Origin: Herbaspirillum sp. GW103
GTDB taxonomy: Bacteria > Pseudomonadota > Gammaproteobacteria > Burkholderiales > Burkholderiaceae_D
Assembly: GCF_000261365.1 (NCBI RefSeq)
Contig: NZ_AJVC01000006.1
Span: 496,001-560,000, forward strand
Reading direction: 5' to 3'
Length of the DNA stretch: 64,000 nucleotides
Shown: positions 29,637 to 37,599 of the stretch, one piece after another
How the letters are laid out: each line of letters opens with the position of its first letter
How positions within the stretch are numbered: position 1 is the first letter of the stretch
Notes under the pieces: generated by a model
What the model saw: only the letters and a program-made list of their open reading frames with translations
The model's database searches: none
Told to the model about the DNA's origin: nothing
Position numbers and translations under genes: made by a program

Positions 29637-30041
29637 ATGGCAAAGTCCCCCAACAACGCAGCAGCATCGCGTGTTCGCAAGAAAGTCAAGAAGAACGTTG
29701 CTGAAGGCATCGCGCACGTTCACGCTTCGTTCAACAACACCATCATCACGATCACCGACCGTCAGGGCAACGCTCTGTCGTGGGCAACTTCGGGTGGTGC
29801 TGGCTTCAAGGGTTCGCGCAAGTCGACTCCGTTCGCAGCCCAGGTCGCCGCTGAAAGCGCCGGCAAGGTTGCCATCGAATGCGGCATCAAGAACCTGGAA
29901 GTGCGTATCAAGGGCCCCGGCCCGGGCCGTGAATCCGCAGTGCGCGCTCTGAACAACCTGGGCATCAAGATCACCCAGATCCAGGACGTGACTCCGGTCC
30001 CGCACAACGGCTGCCGTCCGCCGAAGCGCCGTCGCATCTAA
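29637..30041 (+). CDS. rpsK: 30S ribosomal protein S11
   Basis: S11 is a 134-aa platform protein. [20 protein letters not shown] and the end [12 protein letters not shown] are diagnostic. An intrinsic terminator follows, so rpsD is not simply continuous with it. Confidence 0.98.
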   Translation: MAKSPNNAAASRVRKKVKKNVAEGIAHVHASFNNTIITITDRQGNALSWATSGGAGFKGSRKSTPFAAQVAAESAGKVAIECGIKNLEVRIKGPGPGRESAVRALNNLGIKITQIQDVTPVPHNGCRPPKRRRI

Positions 30042-30048
30042 GTTGTAG

Positions 30049-30129
30049 TATAATCTTGCGCTTTCGCCTGTTCGTCAGGCAAAAGCGCAGGCAAATCACC
30101 CGCCAATCACCTTGGCGGGTTTTGTTCTT
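30049..30129 (+). terminator. rpsK-rpsD junction: -10 box, nested hairpin and terminator
   Basis: A perfect TATAAT (30049-30054) with no clear -35 lies just after rpsK. A nested hairpin follows (30057-30064 with 30082-30089, inner 30066-30070 with 30076-30080). Then comes a clean terminator: ACCCGCCAA (30098-30106) with TTGGCGGGT (30112-30120) and TTTGTTCTT. If the -10 box is real, the two hairpins form an attenuator-like leader for rpsD. Confidence 0.7.
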
Positions 30130-30203
30130 AAGACCACTGTCTGGCCGCATGCAGGTCAGACTAGCGTCCGGCAACATGGGACGTCATTGATAAAGGAAAT
30201 ACC

Positions 30204-30827
30204 GTGGCACGTTATATCGGACCGAAAGCAAAACTCTCCCGCCGCGAAGGCACCGACCTGTTCCTGAAGAGCGCACGCCGCTCGCTGGATTCCAAGTGCA
30301 AGCTGGATTCCAAGCCGGGTCAGCACGGCCGCACTTCGGGCGCCCGCACCTCCGACTACGGCAACCAGCTGCGTGAAAAGCAGAAGGTCAAGCGCATGTA
30401 CGGCGTCCTCGAGCGTCAGTTCCGCCGCTACTTCGCTGAAGCCGACCGCCGCAAGGGCAACACCGGCGAAACCCTGCTGAAGCTGCTGGAATCGCGCCTG
30501 GACAACGTCGTCTACCGCATGGGCTTCGGCTCGACCCGCGCTGAAGCGCGTCAGCTGGTGTCCCACAAGGCCCTGACCGTGAACGGTCAAGTCGTCAACA
30601 TCGCTTCCTACTCCGTCAAGGCTGGCGACGTCATCGCCATCCGTGAAAAGGCCAAGAAGCAAGTGCGTATCGCCGAAGCCCTGTCGCTGGCCGAATCGAA
30701 CGGTTTCCCGCAGTGGGTTTCCGTGGATTCGAAGAAGCTGGAAGGCACCTTCAAGTCCTCGCCGGACCGTAGCGAAATCGCTGCCGACGTCAACGAATCG
30801 CTGATCGTCGAACTGTACTCGCGTTAA
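30204..30827 (+). CDS. rpsD: 30S ribosomal protein S4
   Basis: S4 is a 207-aa primary 16S rRNA binding protein; in E. coli it represses the alpha operon. It starts at GTG 30204 with AAGGAA upstream ([20 protein letters not shown]). The S4 RNA-binding domain ([20 protein letters not shown]) is intact. It is flanked by terminators on both sides. Confidence 0.98.
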   Translation: MARYIGPKAKLSRREGTDLFLKSARRSLDSKCKLDSKPGQHGRTSGARTSDYGNQLREKQKVKRMYGVLERQFRRYFAEADRRKGNTGETLLKLLESRLDNVVYRMGFGSTRAEARQLVSHKALTVNGQVVNIASYSVKAGDVIAIREKAKKQVRIAEALSLAESNGFPQWVSVDSKKLEGTFKSSPDRSEIAADVNESLIVELYSR

Positions 30828-30850
30828 TTCGTAGTACCGCCGTACCCCTG

Positions 30851-30875
30851 TGCCCACCTCATGGTGGGCATTTTT
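30851..30875 (+). terminator. rpsD terminator
   Basis: TGCCCACC (30851-30858) pairs perfectly with GGTGGGCA (30863-30870) around a TCAT loop, followed by TTTTT. It is a canonical short terminator between rpsD and rpoA. Confidence 0.85.
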
Positions 30876-30933
30876 CCGAACTGCCATCAGCCTTATCGGT
30901 GTAACGAGCCGAGGGTATTGAAAAGGACAATTC

Positions 30934-31911
30934 ATGCAAAACAGTTTGTTGAAGCCCCGCATCATCGAAGTGGAAACCCTGGCCCCCGGTCACGCAAAGG
31001 TCGTGATGGAGCCGTTCGAGCGTGGTTACGGTCACACCCTGGGCAACGCGCTGCGTCGCGTCCTGCTGTCGACCATGAGCGGTTACGCTCCCACCGAAGT
31101 GACCATCGCTGGTGTGGTGCACGAATATTCGTCGCTGGACGGCGTGCAGGAAGACGTGGTCGACATTCTGCTGAACCTGAAGGGCGTGGTCTTCAAGCTG
31201 CACAACCGTGACGAAGTCACTCTGACCCTGAAGAAGGAAGGCGAAGGTGCCGTCCTGGCTTCCGATATCGATCTGCCGCATGACGTCGAACTGATCAACC
31301 CGGATCACGTCATCGCCAACCTGACCGGTGGCGGCAAGCTGGACATGCAGATCAAGGTCGAAAAGGGCCGTGGCTACGTGCCGGGCAACGTGCGTCGCCT
31401 GTCCGAAGACACCAACAAGACCATCGGCCGCATCATCCTGGACGCGTCGTTCTCGCCGGTGCGTCGCGTGTCCTACGCGGTCGAATCCGCGCGTGTGGAA
31501 CAGCGTACCGACCTGGACAAGCTGGTCATGAACATCGAGACCAACGGCGTCATCACCCCGGAAGAAGCGATCCGCCAATCGGCGCGCGTGCTGGTTGATC
31601 AGCTGAACGTGTTCGCCGCCCTGGAAGGCACCGAAGCGACTGCGGAAGCACCGTCGCGCGCACCGCAGGTCGATCCTATCCTGCTGCGTCCGGTGGACGA
31701 TCTGGAGCTGACCGTGCGTTCGGCAAACTGCCTGAAGGCCGAGAACATCTACTATATCGGCGACCTGATCCAGCGCAGCGAGAACGAACTGCTGAAGACC
31801 CCGAACCTGGGTCGCAAGTCGTTGAACGAAATCAAGGAAGTCCTGGCTTCGCGTGGCCTGACCCTGGGCATGAAGCTGGAAAACTGGCCGCCGGCTGGTC
31901 TGGAAAAGTAA
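30934..31911 (+). CDS. rpoA: DNA-directed RNA polymerase subunit alpha
   Basis: The 325-aa alpha subunit starts assembly of RNA polymerase and its C-terminal domain binds UP elements and activators. The N-terminal domain ([20 protein letters not shown], residues about 32-51) and the alpha-CTD ([20 protein letters not shown] near residue 255) are complete. The ATG has AAGGA upstream. No clear promoter is visible between the rpsD terminator and rpoA, so it may depend on readthrough. Confidence 0.99.
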   Translation: MQNSLLKPRIIEVETLAPGHAKVVMEPFERGYGHTLGNALRRVLLSTMSGYAPTEVTIAGVVHEYSSLDGVQEDVVDILLNLKGVVFKLHNRDEVTLTLKKEGEGAVLASDIDLPHDVELINPDHVIANLTGGGKLDMQIKVEKGRGYVPGNVRRLSEDTNKTIGRIILDASFSPVRRVSYAVESARVEQRTDLDKLVMNIETNGVITPEEAIRQSARVLVDQLNVFAALEGTEATAEAPSRAPQVDPILLRPVDDLELTVRSANCLKAENIYYIGDLIQRSENELLKTPNLGRKSLNEIKEVLASRGLTLGMKLENWPPAGLEK

Positions 31912-31920
31912 TTCACGTCA

Positions 31921-31954
31921 CCTGGCGGGCTGCGGTGCAAGCCGCACCGCCAGG
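31921..31954 (+). other. rpoA-rplQ spacer hairpin
   Basis: CCTGGCGG (31921-31928) pairs with CCGCCAGG (31947-31954), with an inner 5-bp stem (31931-31935 with 31942-31946) after a 2-nt bulge. There is no T run. It is 10 nt after rpoA in a 187-nt spacer and is a candidate processing or stability element. Confidence 0.5.
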
Positions 31955-32098
31955 CTGACTTGAGGCTGTACCTGAAGTAGTCGTCACATCCGTAACAAAG
32001 AACTTTTATCCGATATTTACCGGTCCGCGGTCTGGACAGCCCAGCTGGCCTGCCGATAGAAGAACTGGATCAAAACTGTAACCTGAAAGGAAATTACC

Positions 32099-32494
32099 AT
32101 GCGTCACCGTCACGGTCTCCGCAAACTGAATCGTACTTCGTCCCACCGTCTGGCCATGCTGCGCAACATGACTGTTTCGCTGCTGCGTCATGAAGCCATC
32201 AAGACCACCCTGCCGAAGGCCAAGGAACTGCGCCGCGTCGTCGAGCCTATCCTGACCCTGGGCAAGACCGACACCCTGGCCAACAAGCGCCTGGCTTTCA
32301 ACCGCCTGCGCGACCGCGAAATCGTCGGCAAGCTGTTCTCCGAACTGGGCCCGCGCTACGCTGCCCGTAACGGCGGCTACCTGCGCATCCTGAAGATGGG
32401 CTTCCGCCAAGGCGACAACGCACCGATGGCCTTCGTTGAGCTGGTCGATCGTCCGGAAGTCACCGACGCTGCTGACGCGCCGACCGCTGAATAA
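32099..32494 (+). CDS. rplQ: 50S ribosomal protein L17
   Basis: L17 is a 131-aa protein near the tunnel exit. [20 protein letters not shown] is diagnostic. It is the last gene of the ribosomal cluster and is followed by a strong terminator. Confidence 0.98.
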   Translation: MRHRHGLRKLNRTSSHRLAMLRNMTVSLLRHEAIKTTLPKAKELRRVVEPILTLGKTDTLANKRLAFNRLRDREIVGKLFSELGPRYAARNGGYLRILKMGFRQGDNAPMAFVELVDRPEVTDAADAPTAE

Positions 32495-32516
32495 TTCACC
32501 GGACGCCGCATCATCC

Positions 32517-32550
32517 AAAAAAGCCAGGCTCTGCCTGGCTTTTTTGTTTT
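32517..32550 (+). terminator. rplQ terminator
   Basis: A 13-bp stem (32517-32529 with 32533-32545) closes a TCT loop; both arms end in A6/T6 and TTTT follows after one G. This ends the ribosomal super-cluster. Confidence 0.93.
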
Positions 32551-32643
32551 GCGCGCCTGCATTTTCTTTCATCCGCTTGCTGAGCGCCGTCACGCCCGGG
32601 CTCTGGATGTGGTTGAATACGGTCTCTGCAAGGAGAGCTTTCC

Positions 32644-32991
32644 ATGTCCGCATCCCTGTTGAATCAACCACTGCTGGTACTGGCCAATGTGCCCGACCAG
32701 GCCCTGGCCGAACGCATTGCCGATGCGCTGCTAGAACAGGGCCTGGCCGCCTGCGTCAATGTGCTGGCGCCGGTACGGTCGGTCTATCGCTGGCAGGGCA
32801 AGGTTGAGCGCGATACCGAGATCCCCTTGCTGATCAAGACGACCCAGGCGCGCTATCAAGAGCTGGAGCAGGCTATCGTCCGGGCCCACCCCTACGACGT
32901 GCCGGAGATCATTGCCTTGCCTATCGCCGCGGGCCTGCCGGCCTACCTGGCGTGGATGCAGGATGAGACCGCACGGCCCCTGCGCGTGTAA
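32644..32991 (+). CDS. cutA: CutA family divalent cation tolerance protein
   Basis: CutA is a small cytosolic trimeric protein linked genetically to copper tolerance in E. coli, with unclear biochemistry. It has 115 aa with the family pattern: NVPDQALAERIADALLEQGL, AACVNVLAPVRSVYRWQGK and HPYDVPEIIALPI. AGGAG precedes the ATG. dsbD follows 34 nt later, the same pairing as in enterobacteria, so they are probably co-transcribed. Confidence 0.95.
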   Translation: MSASLLNQPLLVLANVPDQALAERIADALLEQGLAACVNVLAPVRSVYRWQGKVERDTEIPLLIKTTQARYQELEQAIVRAHPYDVPEIIALPIAAGLPAYLAWMQDETARPLRV

Positions 32992-33025
32992 GCACAGACC
33001 ACCCCCTTTCGAACGAGGACTACCG

Positions 33026-34816
33026 TTGAATCGCATCAACCGGCGCGAGCGCCTGACAAGATTTCCCCTGCTGGTCGTGCTGGCGCTCGTGGCGCTGCTC
33101 GGCCTGCTGATGGCCAAGGCCGCCAGGGCGGCGGATGATTACCTGCCGCCCGAACAAGCCTTCCAGCTCAGCGGCCGCATGATCGATGCCCAGACCGTGG
33201 AGCTGAGTTATCGCATCGCCGATGGCTACTACATGTACCGGGACCGCTTTCACTTCAGCGCCGACGGCGCCACGCTGGGGGAACCCCGGTTTCCGGAGGG
33301 TAAACGCAAGTATGACGAAAACTTCCAGAAGGAAGTCGAAACCTACCACCAGGCGGTGACCGTACGTATTCCGGTCAGCGGTGCAGTGAAGGATTTTGTC
33401 ATTTCGGCCGTGTCGCAAGGTTGTGCCGACAAGGGCTTGTGTTATCCACCGATGACCTTGAAGCTGTCCCTGTCGCCCCAGGCCATCGGCCAGAGCGTCA
33501 GTCCGGTCGGTACGGGCGCTGAAGCGGTCGGCTCCGGTGGCAGTGATGTTGACCGCATCACCGCCGTGCTCAGGGCAGGCAAGCTGTGGCCTGTCCTCAC
33601 GCTATTCTTCTTGTTGGGCATCGGCTTGTCCTTTACGCCCTGCGTGTTGCCGATGCTGCCGATCCTGTCGTCCATCATCGTTGGGCAGCAGTCGACGACG
33701 GGGGGCAGCCGGGGCCGCAGCTTCCTGCTTTCGGTGGATTACTCGCTCGGCATGGCGCTGGTCTATACCGCCTTGGGCGTAGCGGCCGGGATGCTGGGAG
33801 AAGGCCTGTCCGCCTACCTGCAGAATCCCTGGGTACTGGGTGCCTTCGCAGTCCTGATGGCCGGACTGGCCTTGTCAATGTTCGATCTCTACACGCTGCA
33901 GGTACCCGCTTCGCTGCAATCCAGATTATCCACAGCCTCTGGCGGCGGCAGTGGCAAATGGCTGGGCGTATTCCTGATGGGCGCGATCTCGGCATTGATC
34001 GTCGGCCCGTGCGTAGCTGCCCCGCTGGCCGGTGCGCTGCTCTACATCAGCCAGACCGGCAATGTCGTGCTGGGCGGTAGCGCCCTGTTTGCGATGGCGG
34101 CGGGCATGAGCGTGCCGCTGCTGCTGATCGGCGCCTCGGCCGGCACACTGCTGCCGCGTGCCGGGGCCTGGATGGATGCGGTCAAGCGCTTCTTTGGCGT
34201 GTTGATGCTGGGCACGGCGCTGTGGATGGTGTCGCCGGTCATCCCGGCCTGGCTGCAGGTGGCAGGCTGGGCCGCGCTGGGCATCGGCTATGGCGCCTTC
34301 CTGCTGTGGACGCGTCCGGCCGGATGGATGTCCCGTGCGCTCGGGCTGGCGGTGGTCACCCTGGGCTTGTTGCAGCTGGTCAGTGTCGCCACGGGTGGGC
34401 GCGATCCACTGACACCGCTGTCGCATCTGCGTGGACAGTCGGTCGCCGCAGGGGCTACCGACTTCGTGCGCATCCGTTCCGGTGCCGAGCTCGATGCCGC
34501 ACTACAGCAAAATGCTGCCGGTGAGCGTCGTCCCGTCATGCTGGATTTCTATGCCGATTGGTGCGTGTCCTGCAAGGAAATGGAACGCTTCACCTTCAGC
34601 GATGCCCGCGTGAAGGAACGTTTTGGCCAGATGCTGCTGCTGCAGATCGACGTGACCGCCAACAATGCCGATGACCGCGCCATGTTGAAACGTTTCGATC
34701 TGTTCGGCCCGCCTGGCATCATGTTCTTCGATGCCGATGGCCGGGAACTGGCGCAGCGTCGTGTGATCGGTTATCAGGATGCAGACAAGTTCATTTCGAC
34801 GCTACAGAACCTGTAA
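33026..34816 (+). CDS. dsbD: thiol:disulfide interchange protein DsbD
   Basis: DsbD carries electrons from cytosolic thioredoxin to periplasmic isomerases and cytochrome maturation. The 596-aa protein starts at TTG 33026 with GAGG upstream; longer in-frame starts overlap cutA and lack a signal. Order: signal peptide (residues about 13-35), periplasmic alpha domain with C133 and C139, eight membrane segments holding C206 (FTPCVLPM) and C329 (GPCVAAP), and a C-terminal thioredoxin domain with CVSC at 513-516. All three cysteine pairs are kept. It would serve the system II cytochrome c pair found later in the window. Confidence 0.96.
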   Translation: MNRINRRERLTRFPLLVVLALVALLGLLMAKAARAADDYLPPEQAFQLSGRMIDAQTVELSYRIADGYYMYRDRFHFSADGATLGEPRFPEGKRKYDENFQKEVETYHQAVTVRIPVSGAVKDFVISAVSQGCADKGLCYPPMTLKLSLSPQAIGQSVSPVGTGAEAVGSGGSDVDRITAVLRAGKLWPVLTLFFLLGIGLSFTPCVLPMLPILSSIIVGQQSTTGGSRGRSFLLSVDYSLGMALVYTALGVAAGMLGEGLSAYLQNPWVLGAFAVLMAGLALSMFDLYTLQVPASLQSRLSTASGGGSGKWLGVFLMGAISALIVGPCVAAPLAGALLYISQTGNVVLGGSALFAMAAGMSVPLLLIGASAGTLLPRAGAWMDAVKRFFGVLMLGTALWMVSPVIPAWLQVAGWAALGIGYGAFLLWTRPAGWMSRALGLAVVTLGLLQLVSVATGGRDPLTPLSHLRGQSVAAGATDFVRIRSGAELDAALQQNAAGERRPVMLDFYADWCVSCKEMERFTFSDARVKERFGQMLLLQIDVTANNADDRAMLKRFDLFGPPGIMFFDADGRELAQRRVIGYQDADKFISTLQNL

Positions 34817-34858
34817 TTGCTCATTGCATCACGTTATTTGAAAACCACTTTATAGTCG

Positions 34859-34887
34859 TTGGCCGCGGGCTGGCCTCGCGTTATAGT
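34859..34887 (+). promoter_or_regulatory. possible peroxiredoxin promoter
   Basis: TTGGCC (34859-34864) and TATAGT (34882-34887) are 17 nt apart, 40 nt before the peroxiredoxin start. The octamer TTATAGTC occurs twice here (34850-34857 and 34881-34888), 31 nt apart, so it could also be a direct-repeat binding site. Confidence 0.45.
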
Positions 34888-34927
34888 CAGCCTTCCCGTT
34901 TTCACTCGTTCAACCAAGGAGACCATC

Positions 34928-35566
34928 ATGACGCTGCGCCTGGGCGATACCGCACCGGATTTCGAGCAAGAATCCTCGATCGGCAAGATCAAATTCCACG
35001 ACTGGGCGGGAGACTCCTGGGTCGTGCTGTTCTCGCACCCGGCCGACTTCACGCCGGTCTGCACCACCGAGCTGGGGCTGACAGCCAAGCTCAAGCCCGA
35101 ATTCGACAAGCGCAACGTCAAGGCCATCGCGCTGTCGGTGGATGGTGCCGAGGCCCACAACCAGTGGATCAAGGACATCGAGGAAACCCAGCAGACCGTG
35201 GTCGGCTTCCCCATCGTGGCCGACGTGGACAAGAAGGTGGCGGGTCTGTACGACATGATCCACCCCAACCAGTCCGAAACTGCGACCGTGCGGTCGCTCT
35301 TCATCATCGACCCGAAGAAGAAGGTGCGCCTCATCATCACCTACCCGATGAGCACCGGCCGCAACTTCGACGAAGTGCTGCGCGTCATCGATGCCCTGCA
35401 ACTGACCGACGGTTATACCGTGGCCACCCCGGGCAACTGGAAGGATGGCGACGACGTCATCATCCCGTTGTCGATCAAGGATGAGGAAGTCATCAAGCAG
35501 AAGTATCCCAAGGGCTACAAGTCGCCGCGTCCGTACCTGCGCATTACGCCGCAGCCGAACAAGTAA
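34928..35566 (+). CDS. 1-Cys peroxiredoxin (Prx6 type)
   Basis: This 212-aa thiol peroxidase reduces hydroperoxides in the cytosol. The peroxidatic site is C45 in HPADFTPVCTTELG. The length, the C-terminal extension (YKSPRPYLRITPQPNK) and the lack of an obvious resolving cysteine put it in the Prx6/1-Cys group rather than AhpC. ATG 34928 has AAGGAG upstream; an upstream in-frame start at 34859 overlaps the promoter. A strong terminator follows. Confidence 0.94.
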   Translation: MTLRLGDTAPDFEQESSIGKIKFHDWAGDSWVVLFSHPADFTPVCTTELGLTAKLKPEFDKRNVKAIALSVDGAEAHNQWIKDIEETQQTVVGFPIVADVDKKVAGLYDMIHPNQSETATVRSLFIIDPKKKVRLIITYPMSTGRNFDEVLRVIDALQLTDGYTVATPGNWKDGDDVIIPLSIKDEEVIKQKYPKGYKSPRPYLRITPQPNK

Positions 35567-35628
35567 GCCTGTTCCGCTGTACGGCCCGAAAGCGCTTCTG
35601 AGGGAGCGCTTTCCGATGAGGCATGACG

Positions 35629-35659
35629 AACCCCGTGTTTGCGAACACGGGGTTTTTTT
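35629..35659 (+). terminator. peroxiredoxin terminator
   Basis: AACCCCGTGTT (35629-35639) pairs with AACACGGGGTT around TGCG and a run of T ends at 35659. Another hairpin (GAAAGCGCT 35588-35596 with AGCGCTTTC 35605-35613) precedes it. Confidence 0.92.
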
Positions 35660-35797
35660 ATGCGCAGAGGAATCGTACGTAGCTGGCCGAAGGTGCAATA
35701 GCCAAGCGTTCTGGCGAAGACTTGATAGAACGATTTCTAGGAGGTTTTTCGAGGGCCGTGGACCTTTTCACCGCTTCGGCTCCGCCTGCTGTCCTGA

Positions 35798-35983
35798 GCC
35801 TTATCGAGCGTAAACGATCTTGATAACGTATTCCGTTTCGCCAATTTGGAGACGGTATGGGAAGCAGGTCCATTTGCTGTGCAGTCGGCACGACTGCAAA
35901 CGCTGACGCGGGAGTCGGCGCTGGCAAAAACGATGGCGCTCGCAGCCAATGCTGAACGTCAAGCAAGCTGCAGCCCTCCCTGA
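35798..35983 (+). pseudogene. possible C-terminal remnant of an unknown protein
   Basis: A frame without any start codon runs from 35798 to TGA at 35983 and reads like ordinary protein (FRFANLETVWEAGPFAVQSA followed by RLQTLTRESALAKTMALAAN). I do not recognise the family. It overlaps the start of the next ORF in another frame. It is probably the tail of a lost upstream gene of the type VI cassette. The stretch 35660-35797 shows no gene. Confidence 0.4.
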
Positions 35984-36683
35984 TTTGGTGGCGACGACCG
36001 CTGAGAAACTGACTGACCGCCATACGGATCAGTTGGCCTTCGGATGGCGTCGTTGGCCTGATCGCCTGGCCAACCCGGCGTTGGACTTCGCCGATCTTGT
36101 TGCTTACGACGACCGTATGCAGGGGTCATTGACCGCGCTGGTTCACCTGGGAGAGCCCGCACGGCAACACCTGCGCAAGCTCCTTGGCGAACCGGTGCGC
36201 AGCGCCGAGCTGTTCGCGGTGACTTGCTATGCACTGGCCACGCAGGATGCGGAGCTCTTCGACGCTGTCAGCGCACTGAGCACTGCGATCCCTGACCTGA
36301 TGCCCGCGAGGGTGGCTGCGTTGCAGTGGGCACCGGACTCTGCGCTGCTGACATCGGCCATCGACTGCCTGTCCATGGCGCAGCAACTCAAACTGGTTGG
36401 TCTGCACAACCGCCAATGGCCCGACCTGGAGGAACGGGTACTGGCTTGTCTGCGGAGAACCTTCCGGAGATTCGCGCATGGCGATCACCATCAACGTCAA
36501 CGGTCTGAGCCTGTGCCATCACGGCAGTGGCGGGGTCAGCCACAACACGCTGCCCAATGTGTGCAAGACGCCCGACAAGGGCATCCCGCTGCCCTACCAG
36601 AACGAGGCCTACTCGCGCGACCTCATCAAGGGGACCGTCAGCGTGTTCGCCGACGGCGGCAACAGCATTGCCAAGGATGGTAG
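35949..36683 (+). pseudogene. truncated TIGR02270-like type VI-associated protein
   Basis: The first 175 or so residues look like the N-terminus of the TIGR02270 family, HEAT-like proteins found beside PAAR-like effectors (EKLTDRHTDQLAFGWRRWPD and DLVAYDDRMQGSLTALVHLG). Full family members are about twice as long. After roughly residue 178 the frame turns into Arg/Gln-rich text that overlaps the next gene in a different frame by 206 nt, so the true gene is cut short or frameshifted. The ATG has no ribosome site. I infer a decayed adaptor gene of the effector that follows. Confidence 0.6.
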
Positions 36684-37593
36684 CCAATTCGCCAGGAGTG
36701 TGTTCGACGAAGCCGGGTCGATGGGGGGCGTGGTCTCCGGCACCCATTCGGCCGAGACCGACTGGATCAGCCACTCCTTCGACGTATTCTTCGAGGGCAA
36801 GCCCGCCTGTCGGCTCACCGACAAGCTGTTCATGAACCACCGCAACACGGTGAACATGGCCGGGCTGAAGCAGCGTGATCTGCCCAAGCCGGATCAGGAC
36901 TTTTTCGACGAGATTTGCGAGCTGGCCTGCGAATGCTGGAATACCCACAAAAAAGACGGGCCGCAGCCGCTGCCAAAGGGGCATACGTTCCAGGAATGGA
37001 TGCGCAAGAAAATCGATGACAAGTACTACGGCGGGCCGGCCAACGCCCGCAACGGTCGTTATCCCAATCCCGATGCCCGCATGTGGCGTGAAGTGTCCTT
37101 CGACCGAGGCAACAACTGGGAGATGATCGGCAGCAAGTCCAACCCGGGCCTGCCCAGCTCGCAATACCCGTGGGCCGATTCACGCCGTCTGGACGTCGCC
37201 CGTATCGGACCGGATGGCAAGGTGATCAAAATCTTCGATGTGAAGTTTGGGAAGGATCCGCTCACAGACGATGCGGCCAGGGACTACCGCAAGATTGCCG
37301 AAAGACACACGGGTAGCAAAAAGAATTTCGAGAAGTTCGAAGTCAGTAAACGCTGTAACTGCGACGACGAGCCTCCCTCGCAACATCCGGCACCGGTCAC
37401 GGCGGCTGAGCCCAAGAAGAGCCTCATCGACCATTTCGGCGACGCGATCCACTCGAGCACCGGTGTGCAGTTGACAGGAGGGCTATTGGTGCTCGCGCTG
37501 ATCATTCCGAAGCTACGCGGATCTTCCCGCCTCGCAATGCCATCCCCATCCCCATCCCTTGACCGCATTCCGCACTATCAACCAGGAGAATAA
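36478..37593 (+). CDS. PAAR-like (DUF4150) VRR-NUC nuclease, type VI effector
   Basis: The 371-aa protein starts at ATG 36478 with GGAG upstream. Residues about 1-130 are a DUF4150 PAAR-like domain (MAITINVNGLSLCHHGSGGV, then FFEGKPACRLTDKLFMNHRN), which caps the VgrG spike. The middle links to a PD-(D/E)XK-type VRR-NUC domain near residues 220-290, with RRLDVARIGPDGKV and FDVKFGKD giving the D-x-K core. A hydrophobic stretch (GVQLTGGLLVLALIIPKL) follows near the C-terminus. Such proteins are secreted DNA-damaging toxins. The next gene, 6 nt away, is its likely immunity gene. No VgrG or structural T6SS gene is in the window. Confidence 0.82.
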   Translation: MAITINVNGLSLCHHGSGGVSHNTLPNVCKTPDKGIPLPYQNEAYSRDLIKGTVSVFADGGNSIAKDGSQFARSVFDEAGSMGGVVSGTHSAETDWISHSFDVFFEGKPACRLTDKLFMNHRNTVNMAGLKQRDLPKPDQDFFDEICELACECWNTHKKDGPQPLPKGHTFQEWMRKKIDDKYYGGPANARNGRYPNPDARMWREVSFDRGNNWEMIGSKSNPGLPSSQYPWADSRRLDVARIGPDGKVIKIFDVKFGKDPLTDDAARDYRKIAERHTGSKKNFEKFEVSKRCNCDDEPPSQHPAPVTAAEPKKSLIDHFGDAIHSSTGVQLTGGLLVLALIIPKLRGSSRLAMPSPSPSLDRIPHYQPGE

Positions 37594-37599
37594 CTTCCT

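Noticed and set aside
35765-35815. Segment resembling the dispersed repeat with a core like CTTCGACAAGCTCAGGAC
   Set aside because: The match is imperfect (an extra base) and only one copy is in the window, so a repeat family cannot be supported. A genome-wide search would decide.
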